Origin: UBA5078 sp051252515
GTDB lineage: Bacteria > Pseudomonadota > Gammaproteobacteria > Pseudomonadales > Pseudohongiellaceae
DNA: 64,000 bases
Assembly: GCA_051252515.1 (NCBI GenBank)
Contig: JBPOFS010000002.1
Location: forward strand, 765,246 to 829,245
Reading direction: 5' to 3'
Below are positions 8,653 through 16,608 of this stretch, in pieces; positions within the stretch are counted from its first letter, which is position 1, and each line of letters begins with the position of its first letter. Position numbers and translations under genes: made by a program. The notes beneath the pieces were generated by a model. That model was not told where the DNA came from and searched no databases. It saw nothing but the letters and a program-made list of their open reading frames with translations.

Positions 8653-9029
8653 GGCTGTAGCCATTGTTTTAGCAATGCAAAGTCGGCTGCAAACTCTTTG
8701 CGAGAATCATCGAAAGCTTTTTGCTTTTGCGTCGACATTTTTTGCAGGTAGTAAGCGACGAGCGCAGTACTAATCGCAAAAAACCCCAATAGCATTGCAA
8801 TGCTAAGGACCCTAAATGAGGTGTCCCAGCTAAGCACTAACACAAGGGCGGCCAGGCTTAGCAATGTGCAAAGAAATAGTGTGAACCCGATGCATAGCAG
8901 AACGAGCATCTTTTGCAGACGGCTCTTCTCTTGCTCCCATTCTACCTGCAGCAATTGGAGGTGCAGGCTAAACTGGGCAAGAACGGCCTGTAAGTTTGCC
9001 TGCATCACAAGTTCGGGTGTTTCGCTCAT
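8649..9029 (-). CDS. Phage-holin-family / YqjE-like membrane protein (module 2)
   Basis: The start at 9029 is set by an ATGA overlap with the stop of the DUF883 gene. The 126-residue product has an N-terminal helix (PELVMQANLQAVLAQFSLHL), two adjoining membrane segments (MLVLLCIGFTLFLCTLLSLA and VLSIAMLLGFFAISTALVAYY) and a charged tail, as in the YqjE family. It is a paralogue in layout of 3196-3651 with little obvious sequence identity. Second gene of a tightly overlapping three-gene set. Confidence 0.72.
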   Translation of the reverse strand: MSETPELVMQANLQAVLAQFSLHLQLLQVEWEQEKSRLQKMLVLLCIGFTLFLCTLLSLAALVLVLSWDTSFRVLSIAMLLGFFAISTALVAYYLQKMSTQKQKAFDDSRKEFAADFALLKQWLQP

Positions 9030-9331
9030 CTGCGAGAGATCACCAAGCCGAGTAATAGGCCAATGGCAGCGCCAATACCAACGGCTTTCCACGGCTCGTC
9101 ATGCACTTCTTGGTCAAGTTTAGTGGCGGTCTTACGCGCTTGTTTCTCTAGATCATCTTTGATGTCTACAACGGAGCTTTTAGCTTCGTTCACTCGGTCG
9201 TGAAGTTTGCTTGTGACGGCTTTGAGTTCGTCGCCAGAAAGGTCTTTGGCGACGTGCAACAGACTGTCGATATCGGCCAATAAATTTTCGAACTCATTAG
9301 ACAAAGTGGAGCTTTTTACTTTGCTTTTCAT
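9026..9331 (-). CDS. DUF883 / YqjD-ElaB-like protein (module 2)
   Basis: The 101-residue protein has a long charged helical region followed by a C-terminal anchor, HDEPWKAVGIGAAIGLLLGLVISRR. This ending is very close to the canonical ElaB/YqjD signature (PWxxVGxxAxxGxxxGxLxxRR). E. coli members are ribosome-associated inner-membrane proteins made in stationary phase. It heads the second module and has the same length as the DUF883 protein at 2888-3193, but the sequence is clearly diverged. Confidence 0.85.
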   Translation of the reverse strand: MKSKVKSSTLSNEFENLLADIDSLLHVAKDLSGDELKAVTSKLHDRVNEAKSSVVDIKDDLEKQARKTATKLDQEVHDEPWKAVGIGAAIGLLLGLVISRR

Positions 9332-9353
9332 AGTGTACTACCTTGTTGGTGGT

Positions 9354-9854
9354 TTAACGTAGGCTGATGTCGTTGCCGATAACCGTTACTGCTGTTCCAG
9401 GATTAATGCCCTGTGCATTGGCAATAGTAACAACACGTTGACCGCCGCCTTCCATGTCGATGCTCACTTCAAAATATGAGGTGCCATTGCGATCTTTCTC
9501 AAGCTTATTGCCTAAAACGGCACCGCCGATTACGCCCGCTACCGTGGCTAACTTTTTGCCGTCACCGCCGCCTACTTGATTGCCAGCGACACCGCCTACT
9601 AAGCCGCCAATGACGCCGCCAACACCGGTAGAGGTGCCTTGGTTGGCTACTGCCGTGACTGAGCGCACTATGCCGCAAGAAGCGCAGACCAAGGTTTCGT
9701 TTGTTGATGACGAAGTTGAGGCTGATGTTGATGTTGATGTTGAAGTCTCAGTGCTAGTGTCGGCACTTGGGCTAGGGCTTGGAGAGCATGCTGCAAGGCC
9801 GAGTGTCGCTAATACTATGATCAAGCTGGTTTTTATCTTTTGTATTCTTAACAT
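9354..9854 (-). CDS. Lipoprotein with Ser/Thr linker and glycine-zipper 2TM domain
   Basis: The 166-residue protein starts with a lipoprotein signal (ILATLGLAAC, acylated Cys at residue 23). A low-complexity Ser/Thr/Pro linker of about 30 residues follows, then CASCGIVRSVTAV and a glycine-zipper segment, GVGGVIGGLVGGVAGNQVGGG. The C-terminus, YFEVSIDMEGGGQRVVTI, is typical of SlyB/Rickettsia 17-kDa-antigen-type outer-membrane lipoproteins. These stabilise the outer membrane and are often stress-induced. The repetitive linker coded by ACT/TCA-type repeats could vary in length. Confidence 0.8.
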   Translation of the reverse strand: MLRIQKIKTSLIIVLATLGLAACSPSPSPSADTSTETSTSTSTSASTSSSTNETLVCASCGIVRSVTAVANQGTSTGVGGVIGGLVGGVAGNQVGGGDGKKLATVAGVIGGAVLGNKLEKDRNGTSYFEVSIDMEGGGQRVVTIANAQGINPGTAVTVIGNDISLR

Positions 9855-10088
9855 TTTGGGTACCGATAATTAGGTTTGGAAAAAGAATAGGGGAACGATT
9901 AGAAGCGTACTCTATATGGCAAATCCTATCTGTGCGTTACAGCACAGAGGTCATTAATAAGTGCGAGTCTCTAGTCGATAAGCGCGCTATCTATAGAAGA
10001 GGCTTTAGTGCTACTGTGTATGGCATCGTACGTACTGAGTTGCTCAATATGGGGCGTTCCGAGTGCTTTGCCTGCCTTCGAGACCATA

Positions 10089-10826
10089 ATGCCAAATCTG
10101 CGTCCTACCGATCTTTGCCCTGAACAAAATCACCTCGTTGCCGCGCTGCCCAATGCCGTTAGATCTCGTCTTGAAGGACATTTTCAGGAGATCGAGCTCG
10201 TCTTAGGGGATGTCCTGTATGAATCGGGTACGACGATGCGGCACGTGGTGTTCCCTACCAACTCCATTGTGTCACTACTCTATGTCATGGAGGACGGGAG
10301 CTCGGCGGAGATCGCAGTCGTTGGCAAAGAAGGGGTGGTCGGGATATCGCTCTTTATGGGCGGCGAGAGCACTGTGAGCAGGGCCGTTGTACAAAGCGCC
10401 GGTTGGGGTTACAAAGTGGCGGCCAAGTCGGTAAAGGAAGAGTTTAATCGTCATACCGAAATGATGGTGTTGTTTCTAAGGTATACCCAATCGCTCATCA
10501 CTCAAATGGCACAAACAGCCGTCTGTAATCGCCATCACAGTATCGATCAGCAACTATGTCGTTGGCTCTTATTGTCGCTAGATAGATTAAACAGCAATCA
10601 ATTGGTGATGACGCAAGAGCTCATAGCCAATATGTTAGGTGTTAGGCGTGAAGGTGTTACCGAAGCGGCTGGAAAACTGCAGGACTTAGGGGTGATCTCT
10701 TATCGTCGAGGCGTGATATTGATTATTGATCGTGCCAATTTAGAAAGACTGAGCTGCGAATGTTATCGGGTAGTCAAGAAAGAGTCCGATCGCCTTCTGG
10801 ATTATTTGCCGACTAGCACCTTGTAG
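10089..10826 (+). CDS. Crp/Fnr-family transcriptional regulator (first of a tandem pair)
   Basis: The start at 10089 (MPNLRPTDLCPEQN) gives 245 residues, the usual length of the family; the frame is open further upstream without a plausible N-terminus. Residues about 30-130 form the cyclic-nucleotide-binding-type beta-barrel (LVLGDVLYESGTTMRHVVFPTNSIV and VVGKEGVVGISLFMG). The usual cAMP-binding Arg-Ser motif is absent, so the effector is unknown. The C-terminal winged helix carries MTQELIANMLGVRREGVTEA. The protein ends with a CECY motif and a basic tail. A second paralogue lies 46 bases downstream. Such regulators are frequent next to envelope-stress gene sets like this one. Confidence 0.85.
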   Translation: MPNLRPTDLCPEQNHLVAALPNAVRSRLEGHFQEIELVLGDVLYESGTTMRHVVFPTNSIVSLLYVMEDGSSAEIAVVGKEGVVGISLFMGGESTVSRAVVQSAGWGYKVAAKSVKEEFNRHTEMMVLFLRYTQSLITQMAQTAVCNRHHSIDQQLCRWLLLSLDRLNSNQLVMTQELIANMLGVRREGVTEAAGKLQDLGVISYRRGVILIIDRANLERLSCECYRVVKKESDRLLDYLPTSTL

Positions 10827-10872
10827 CGAGCCCCTGTGTCCTAGCGCACAGACCATACCTGATCCCCCTCTT

Positions 10873-11595
10873 ATGCTAGTCGCCTTCATTAATGCCTTAC
10901 TGGCTTCTGGGCGAATCCTTATCATCAATCACAACGATCTTTTTCAAGTGCTGCCGCAGAATTTGCAGGATGAACTCGCGTCTATGGGGCAGGTGATCAG
11001 CCTTGAGCCTGGCGATGTATTGTGTGATGGGAGCGAGGAGTCGCGCTATCTGTACTTTCCTCTCTCGGGTTGTGTGTCGCTAGTAGCTTCGATCGATGGC
11101 CATGCCTCGATGGGAATGGCCTTGATAGGGAAAGAGGGAGTGTTAGATGCGACGCTATTGGCTGGTATCTCAACAGTGCCGATTAGGATGGTTGTGCAAG
11201 AGGCAGGCTCCGCATTTAGGGTGTCGGCGCAAGCCCTGCAAGCGCAGCCTGAGATTAGCGCCATGTTGAGCAGGATGACGACGCAATCCATGTCTCTACT
11301 ATTAGCGCTGTTTGCCAACACGGCTGTCTGTGCAAGCTTCCATGCGTTGAGACCGCGCTTAGCGAAACACTTATTAGCGGTACACGACCGGATCGAGTCC
11401 GATAGTTTTCATATGACCCACCAGGGCCTTGCTGATTTGTTAGGGGTTCGTCGTAGCGCTGTCAGTATTGCCGCGCATTTTTTGCAGCAGGAGAACTGTA
11501 TTCGTTATTCCCGCGGCAATATCACCATTACCGATCGTAAGGCGTTAGAGGCGAATTCTTGTCTCTGCTATCGGGCCATCAAGGGTGAAAACTAA
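10873..11595 (+). CDS. Crp/Fnr-family transcriptional regulator (second of a tandem pair)
   Basis: The 240-residue paralogue of 10089-10826 has the same plan: beta-barrel (ISLEPGDVLCDGSEESRYLYFPLSG and LIGKEGVLDATLLAG), dimer helix, and winged helix with MTHQGLADLLGVRRSAVSIA. It ends in CLCYRAIKGEN, matching the CECY end of its neighbour. The first ATG is used because no later start has a better ribosome site; the first ~15 residues are uncertain. No cyclic-nucleotide contact residues are recognised. A gene pair of this kind suggests duplication followed by divergence. Confidence 0.82.
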   Translation: MLVAFINALLASGRILIINHNDLFQVLPQNLQDELASMGQVISLEPGDVLCDGSEESRYLYFPLSGCVSLVASIDGHASMGMALIGKEGVLDATLLAGISTVPIRMVVQEAGSAFRVSAQALQAQPEISAMLSRMTTQSMSLLLALFANTAVCASFHALRPRLAKHLLAVHDRIESDSFHMTHQGLADLLGVRRSAVSIAAHFLQQENCIRYSRGNITITDRKALEANSCLCYRAIKGEN

Positions 11596-11711
11596 TAGTT
11601 ATATGTACGCTGTAGCACAGACGCGCTCTAGGCAAAGTCGCTATATTTACGAGTAAGTCGTAGCAGTTCGCTATGTCGCTTCACTCACCTTTTGTTTAGA
11701 AAGAGACTCGT

Positions 11712-11873
11712 ATGAAATATTTGGCATTTTTGATGTTGCTTGGCACTTTAAGTTTAACGGCTTGTAACGACGGTGGCGCTGAGAACATAGGCGAAGAGAT
11801 TGATAAGGCGGCTACAGATATCGGCAATGCGATTGAAGATGCTTGTGAAGAAGTGACTGATAGCAATTGCTAA
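11712..11873 (+). CDS. Small acidic lipoprotein
   Basis: A 53-residue product starts at ATG 11712, with AAGAGA 6 bases upstream. MKYLAFLMLLGTLSLTAC is a lipoprotein signal with lipobox LTAC at Cys18. The mature part is very acidic (ENIGEEIDKAATDIGNAIED) and ends in Cys, a size and style reminiscent of entericidin-like lipoproteins, though acidic rather than basic. Function unknown. It follows the two Crp/Fnr genes and ends 7 bases before the convergent methyltransferase gene. Confidence 0.65.
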   Translation: MKYLAFLMLLGTLSLTACNDGGAENIGEEIDKAATDIGNAIEDACEEVTDSNC

Positions 11874-11880
11874 GACGTGG

Positions 11881-12738
11881 CTAGAATAAATGTTCGTAGA
11901 GGCGCCGTGCGAGGCTTCTACGAGTACCTGCAATACTGCCATTCAACTCTTGTTCTATGGTATTCAAAATTTCCAACCTAGGTAGTTCCATTCCTTGCCC
12001 AGATCGACCGATGGTCATGTAAAACTCACAACCCACGGTAGTAGAGAACCCTACTTCTTTAAGCTGTATGAGTCCGAGATCATTGAGGTCTTTGATGAGT
12101 AATCTAAAGGAATGGGGTACAAAACACCACGCATGCAAATCGACATAATGAGTTGAGGCGTTGTGAATATTCTGCCGCGCGGACTCCAACGTGTGCACAA
12201 GCTCGAACTGACCAACACTGCCTGATTGCCAAGCTCGTTGACCGTTCATGCTGACAACATTGAGGAAGTAATCGGCGGCGGCGCCTGGGGTGTGGATTTT
12301 ATGTTTCTCGATATGGCTATCAATTATTTGGCTGATGGACGTAATGGGGCGGTAGTGATCAAAGCAATAGCGTTTGTCGGGAATCACTAGTGATAAAACG
12401 CCGCCTTCTTTTAGTACTTCATCGCAACTATTAATGAAGCCGATTAGGTCTGGCGTGTGCTCAATAACGTGCGATGCAATGATCCAATCGTAATGTTTTT
12501 TCTTGCCTGTTAGGTCTGCATAGGATTGGCCAGACCACACATAGTCCACCTCTTCAATCTGATCGGCTTTCACTGGCTGGCCTTGATACTTGGCGAGTAA
12601 TCCGGCTTTGCTGGCGTGATCGATTATCTCTACGTTGAAGCCATTTCTTTTGGGTGCGACTGGGTTCTCAAACGGACCTACTTCGATGCCCACTCCTGCT
12701 TGGTTAAGATGTTGTAGGATTTTATCGTTTCTATTCAT
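11881..12738 (-). CDS. SAM-dependent methyltransferase (class I)
   Basis: The start at 12738 (MNRNDKILQHLNQAGVGIEVGP) gives 285 residues; the frame stays open into the next gene but that part is not protein-like. Seen: a glycine motif variant GVGIEVGPFENPVAP, acidic motif II NVEIIDHA, and the post-II region YDWIIASHVIEHTPDLIGFI with VLKEGGVLSLVIPDKRY. This is a Methyltransf_11/23-like fold often found with cell-surface glycan genes. The substrate is unknown. It is a lone gene here, separated by 155 bases from the dehalogenase-like gene. Confidence 0.78.
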   Translation of the reverse strand: MNRNDKILQHLNQAGVGIEVGPFENPVAPKRNGFNVEIIDHASKAGLLAKYQGQPVKADQIEEVDYVWSGQSYADLTGKKKHYDWIIASHVIEHTPDLIGFINSCDEVLKEGGVLSLVIPDKRYCFDHYRPITSISQIIDSHIEKHKIHTPGAAADYFLNVVSMNGQRAWQSGSVGQFELVHTLESARQNIHNASTHYVDLHAWCFVPHSFRLLIKDLNDLGLIQLKEVGFSTTVGCEFYMTIGRSGQGMELPRLEILNTIEQELNGSIAGTRRSLARRLYEHLF

Positions 12739-12893
12739 GAGGTTGCCGGTGCAATCAGGTTGTGAGGGATTTATTCCCACAGATGATGCAGTGAAAACCT
12801 GGGCCTGTCTATCGTTTTCGGGAATTTGGCGGGAGGGATCAATAGGGGAGGTGTTACGGAGTGCACATGGATAATATTGAACACTCCGCGGGC

Positions 12894-13676
12894 TTACTTT
12901 AGTTGATCGAGTAATTGCCCTAAGTTTTGCACTACGTAGTCTGGTCGTGCTGTCAGCGGGTACAGCACAGTGCCTGGGCGTTGAATAAAGGCTGTCTGTA
13001 GGCCTACCGCTTTTGCTCCGGCGAGATCCCATGCGTGGGCAGCCACCATCAACACTTCTTCTGGGGCCACACCTAGCTCTTCTAATACCCATTCGTAAGT
13101 GCGGGCATCAGGTTTAAATGCTTGCACGTCTTCTACGCTGTAGCGGTGCTCGAAATACTGAGTTAGGCCGGCGTATTCAAATTGTGCGGCCACGCCGTTA
13201 TTCGAGGAGTTTGTCAGGCTTACTATTTTATAGCCCTTATCCTTGAGTGCTTGCAGGCTAGGTGCTACATCTGGATACGCTGGCAATTTAGTGATGGTCT
13301 CCACGATGGCCTTGCGGGCTTGTTCGGGCGTGACTTCGATGCCTTGTGCCTCGGCCACCATCATTAAGGCTGCGGCGCCTATCTGCCCAAAGTCATGGTA
13401 GTCATTACTGAGTGTGTCGACTAAGGAGTAATGCAGCATTGTTGAAAACCACAGTGGGAGAAGGTCTTCTCGGCCTTGTAGTGCTTGCCCCACCGAGTTT
13501 CGAAGTGGCGCGAGGTCTAATAGTGTTTCATTGACGTCGAAAATAATGACTTTAGGGGCAGGCATAACCGTGTGCTCCTGTGCGTAAACGGAATTAGAAA
13601 GCGTAATAGTGCCCAGCACTAGCAGCGCGCAGGCAAGGTTTGAACGTAGGGCTTTTAGCGTGTGTCGATACTTCAT
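12894..13676 (-). CDS. Exported HAD-family protein, haloacid dehalogenase type II-like
   Basis: The start at 13676 gives 260 residues. An N-terminal signal peptide (basic MKYRHTLKALRSN, hydrophobic ACALLVLGTITLSN, likely cleavage after VYA at 32) precedes a complete HAD core. The core has nucleophile Asp47 in FDVNETLLDL, motif II SLTNSSNNG, motif III Lys in FKPDARTYEWVL, and motif IV VAAHAWDLAGAKAVG. The layout is that of L-2-haloacid dehalogenases, which hydrolyse 2-haloalkanoates but are normally cytoplasmic. The predicted export is unusual. The divergent style TetR regulator gene ends 35 bases upstream on the same strand. Confidence 0.82.
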   Translation of the reverse strand: MKYRHTLKALRSNLACALLVLGTITLSNSVYAQEHTVMPAPKVIIFDVNETLLDLAPLRNSVGQALQGREDLLPLWFSTMLHYSLVDTLSNDYHDFGQIGAAALMMVAEAQGIEVTPEQARKAIVETITKLPAYPDVAPSLQALKDKGYKIVSLTNSSNNGVAAQFEYAGLTQYFEHRYSVEDVQAFKPDARTYEWVLEELGVAPEEVLMVAAHAWDLAGAKAVGLQTAFIQRPGTVLYPLTARPDYVVQNLGQLLDQLK

Positions 13677-13711
13677 TTGAATCCTTTTTGGCTCAGTGAA
13701 ATAAATATTTA

Positions 13712-14293
13712 TCAAACGATGGATTGTTTAGCGGTATTGGCGATGCTTCTTAGAGCGCCTTCGTTTAGTGTCCCGCGGCCTAATACTCGAATGGCGACAA
13801 GGTTTGCTAATAGGGCGTTGGCGGTGGCCTCGGGGTTTAGCTCTGTGCGAATCATTCCGCGGACTTGACCTACTTCGATGCAGCGTCTGAAAAACGCCTC
13901 GATCTCACGTATGCCGTTTCTGATGATTCCTGCTACATGCTCGTCGTGGTTGCTTATCTCCGATGCGGAGTTAATCAAGAAGCAGCCTTTCTTTTCTGTG
14001 TCCGCCAAGGTGTCGGTCACAAGGGTGTCGAAAAAGTTGAAGATAGCCTGCTTGGGGTTGTTCAGCGCTTCTAGTTCGGCTAGCCGTGTACGGCGTCTAT
14101 CGCGGTCATACTTCACTAACACTGTTTCGAATAGGGCTTGTTTGCCTCCGAAAGCATTGTAGAGGCTGCCGCGGTTCACGCCGGTGCCTTTAATAAGGTC
14201 CGCGATAGACGTGGATTTGAAGCCCTTTTTCCAGAACACCTGCATGGCTTTGTTCAGGGCGAGCTCTTCATCGAATGATTTTTCCCAAGGCAC
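13712..14293 (-). CDS. TetR/AcrR-family repressor
   Basis: A GTG start at 14293 is preferred because GAGGAAG lies 6 bases upstream and the product then begins VPWEKSFDEELALNKAM, the normal TetR N-terminus. This gives 193 residues. The helix-turn-helix is SIADLIKGTGVNRGSLYNAFGGKQALF. The C-terminal ligand domain resembles TetR_C regulators of short-chain dehydrogenase genes. A perfect 8+8 palindrome lies 41-62 bases upstream (14334-14355), between this gene and the divergent SDR gene. Autorepression and control of the SDR, and possibly the downstream HAD gene, are inferred from position. Confidence 0.85.
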   Translation of the reverse strand: MPWEKSFDEELALNKAMQVFWKKGFKSTSIADLIKGTGVNRGSLYNAFGGKQALFETVLVKYDRDRRRTRLAELEALNNPKQAIFNFFDTLVTDTLADTEKKGCFLINSASEISNHDEHVAGIIRNGIREIEAFFRRCIEVGQVRGMIRTELNPEATANALLANLVAIRVLGRGTLNEGALRSIANTAKQSIV

Positions 14294-14333
14294 TTTGTAC
14301 TTCCTCTGTGATGATAGGGGTAATTTATAACAT

Positions 14334-14355
14334 GTTTGTACTGACTGGTACAAAC
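14334..14355. promoter_or_regulatory. Probable TetR operator palindrome
   Basis: GTTTGTAC (14334-14341), six-base spacer, GTACAAAC (14348-14355): perfect dyad symmetry. Size and symmetry are those of TetR operators and it sits just upstream of the regulator's own start in the divergent region. Confidence 0.7.
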
Positions 14356-14546
14356 TAATTTCCTTGGGATGTTTTTTTGACAGATAGTCTATATTGGCCA
14401 ATATAGGCAGTTAATGTGTGTATTTCTGTAATTTTAACGAATAATAATGCGGAATAATATCGATTGTGTTGACTGAGTGGTCTAAACAAAGATAGTCTGA
14501 TTTTCGTATTGATATTGAGGCTAGGGATGTGCGTGGAGTTATTGGG

Positions 14547-15350
14547 ATGAGTAAGACAATTTTAGTGACCGGGTCGACTGATGGTATTGGTTTGGCAACG
14601 GCGCTGTCGCTTGCCGAATGGGGTCACTGTGTTTTGCTGCATGGTAGAAACGAGGCCAAGCTACAAGCGGCTAAAAGCAAAATTCTTAGTACAAAGCCCA
14701 ACGCAAAAGTAGAAACCTATAATGCAGATCTGTCGATCAGTAGTGAGGTGTTGGTTCTGGCCAAGGCCGTGCGAGCTAAGCATAAAAAGCTCGATGGATT
14801 GATCAACAATGCTGGCGTGTATATTGTTCCTGAAACAGTGTCGAGTGATGGTTTAGATGTTCGGTTTATGGTGAACACCATTTCTCCGTTTAGATTGATG
14901 AAACTTCTGCTGCCGATCATGGGCAGTGGTTCTCGTGTCATCAACTTATCTTCCGCCGCGCAAGCTGCGCTAGACCCAGTGGAGATCGCAAAGCCTAGCT
15001 CACTCGATGATGGCGCGGTGTATGCTAGAAGCAAGTTAGCGTTAACGATGTGGACGCGGCATGTCGCTGATTCATTCGATGAGAGTCAGCCAGTAGTGAT
15101 CGCGGTAAACCCTGGCTCGTTGCTTGGCAGCAAAATGGTCAAGGAAGCTTTTGGGATTCCCGGTGGAGATATTCAGAAAGGGGCTGAGATATTGGTTCGC
15201 GCCGTGCTGTCAGAGGAGTTCGCCACAAGAAGCGGTGAATATTTTGATAATGACTCTGGACAGTTTGCATCGCCACATACTGATGCGCTAAATGCTAAGA
15301 AGAATGCTGATGTGGTGCTGGTGTTAGAGGCAATTATTGCAAGGTTATAA
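14547..15350 (+). CDS. Short-chain dehydrogenase/reductase
   Basis: The start at 14547 (MSKTILVTGSTDGIG) follows GGAG at a suitable distance; an upstream ATG at 14529 is an alternative. The 267-residue protein has the cofactor motif TGSTDGIG at residues 8-15, LINNAGVY, the catalytic Ser in VINLSSAAQ and the YxxxK pair in YARSKLAL. SDR enzymes oxidise or reduce alcohols and carbonyls with NAD(P); the substrate is unknown. It is divergent from the TetR gene and probably its target. It ends at a strong bidirectional terminator. Confidence 0.85.
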   Translation: MSKTILVTGSTDGIGLATALSLAEWGHCVLLHGRNEAKLQAAKSKILSTKPNAKVETYNADLSISSEVLVLAKAVRAKHKKLDGLINNAGVYIVPETVSSDGLDVRFMVNTISPFRLMKLLLPIMGSGSRVINLSSAAQAALDPVEIAKPSSLDDGAVYARSKLALTMWTRHVADSFDESQPVVIAVNPGSLLGSKMVKEAFGIPGGDIQKGAEILVRAVLSEEFATRSGEYFDNDSGQFASPHTDALNAKKNADVVLVLEAIIARL

Positions 15351-15387
15351 AAAAGCCCTGGCCACATCCGTTGTGGCCAGGGCTTTT
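15349..15387. terminator. Bidirectional rho-independent terminator
   Basis: A long perfect stem, AAAAGCCCTGGCCACA paired with its complement ending GGCTTTT, with A-run on one side and T-run on the other. It separates the convergent SDR and CsbD genes and can stop both. Confidence 0.9.
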
Positions 15388-15390
15388 AGC

Positions 15391-15588
15391 TTACAATGAG
15401 TCGATAAACTCATTCACTTCCTTTTTTGCCTGTTCCTTTTCCTTTCCATAACGCTCTTGAACAAGCCCGGCAAAACGTTCCCTGTTGCCTTTGATCTGTT
15501 CGAAGTCGCTGTCAGTAATTTTACCCCAGCGAGTTTGTACAGATCCTTTCATTTGCTTCCATTTTCCTTCAACAATGTCGTTGTTCAT
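15391..15588 (-). CDS. CsbD-family stress protein
   Basis: The 65-residue product matches the CsbD signature closely: MNNDIVEGKWKQMKGSVQ, WGKITDSDFEQIKGNRE and LVQERYGKEKEQAKKEV. CsbD proteins are small, soluble, general-stress proteins of unknown mechanism. AGGAGCG precedes the ATG. It shares the region with other stress-type genes. Confidence 0.92.
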   Translation of the reverse strand: MNNDIVEGKWKQMKGSVQTRWGKITDSDFEQIKGNRERFAGLVQERYGKEKEQAKKEVNEFIDSL

Positions 15589-15647
15589 GATGCGCTCCTA
15601 TTATTTTATGGATTGAAAATTTGGAACTAAATGTGCGTTCGCTAAAA

Positions 15648-15974
15648 TTAAAGTGAGCTGACGCTGTTTGTTTCGTCCATGTTCTCTATGGCGTCAACAA
15701 TTTGCACATATTGCTCTTCGCCAATTGTATTGGCATTCACAACATCGGTATCTTCAAACTCAACTTCTGGGAGAACGCGCTTAACGTCGGCTGTGGTAAC
15801 AATCTCGCTGGCAGCTTGTAGCTCAAGCTGTGGCAATGCGCTTGTCAGCTCTTGCGTGTTCAACGTACCGTCCTGGTTTTTGTCAGCTTCACTGAATGAG
15901 GGGTGGTCGCCTGCTACGGCAAATCCTGAAGCGGTAAGTAGCAATGTAGATGCAATCAATAATGACTTTTTCAT
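15648..15974 (-). CDS. Exported EF-hand protein
   Basis: The 108-residue protein has a signal peptide (MKKSLLIASTLLLTASGFAVA, cleavage near 21). One clear EF-hand loop, DKNQDGTLNTQE, follows a helix, and a degenerate second unit (FEDTDVVNANTIGEEQYVQI) lies near the C-terminus. It probably binds calcium in the periplasm. The partner is unknown. It is encoded 60 bases upstream of the CsbD gene on the same strand. Confidence 0.8.
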   Translation of the reverse strand: MKKSLLIASTLLLTASGFAVAGDHPSFSEADKNQDGTLNTQELTSALPQLELQAASEIVTTADVKRVLPEVEFEDTDVVNANTIGEEQYVQIVDAIENMDETNSVSSL

Positions 15975-16255
15975 AATTCTATCCTCGCTGTATTCAGTTG
16001 TTTAGTGATGTGCACCTTTCCTGTGTGCACACTTGAGATAGAGCAAGGGCTGTGCCAGTTTTGTAAAGTATAGTTAAAACAAAGGCTTAGGTTTTTTTAG
16101 GGAGTGGGGCGATTGTAAATGTGTCGTGCTTGAGGGACACGGATGGGGTAATTTTTACAAGTGACTGTAATTGCTGTCTTTAAGTGTTGGGGTGGCACGA
16201 CAGCCCTAATCTGAGGCTCCTTCTAGATCATTAGAGCCCCAGTCTTTGTGTACGG

Positions 16256-16519
16256 TTAGCGCCTGATTCGGGTGTCGCCATGATATTGATCGCAGAACTC
16301 TTTGCGAGTTTTTGCAGTTTCATCTTCATTGAAAAAGATTTCGATAGAGTAGCGAGAAACGATCACCATAGAGCTGCCGCAGAGCACCTCGTAGTTGTCG
16401 ATACCGACAAGAGTGGCATAACTAGGGGGGCGAAGGACCGAGCTTTCATTATTACCAGCACAGGCCGCTAGCAGAGGAAGTGCCAATAAACCCAAAATTG
16501 CAGTGCGTATTCGTGACAT
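16256..16519 (-). CDS. Small lipoprotein
   Basis: The 87-residue protein starts MSRIRTAILGLLALPLLAAC with lipobox LAAC at Cys20. The mature region, VLCGSSMVIVSRYSIEIFFNEDETAKT, contains two further Cys that could form a disulfide. No family is recognised. It lies alone between the EF-hand gene and the PLD gene, on the same strand as both. Confidence 0.65.
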   Translation of the reverse strand: MSRIRTAILGLLALPLLAACAGNNESSVLRPPSYATLVGIDNYEVLCGSSMVIVSRYSIEIFFNEDETAKTRKEFCDQYHGDTRIRR

Positions 16520-16608
16520 AGTCTTTATCCCCTTAGGTAATGAATCTAGCAGGTTAACACTATCTTAAAACATTACTAGTTTAGTCATAATACGGGCAAC
16601 GCCATTGT

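Noticed and set aside
3196..9029. Holin-family proteins considered as prophage evidence
   Set aside because: They are YqjE-type membrane proteins in YqjD operons; no phage structural or lysis genes are present.
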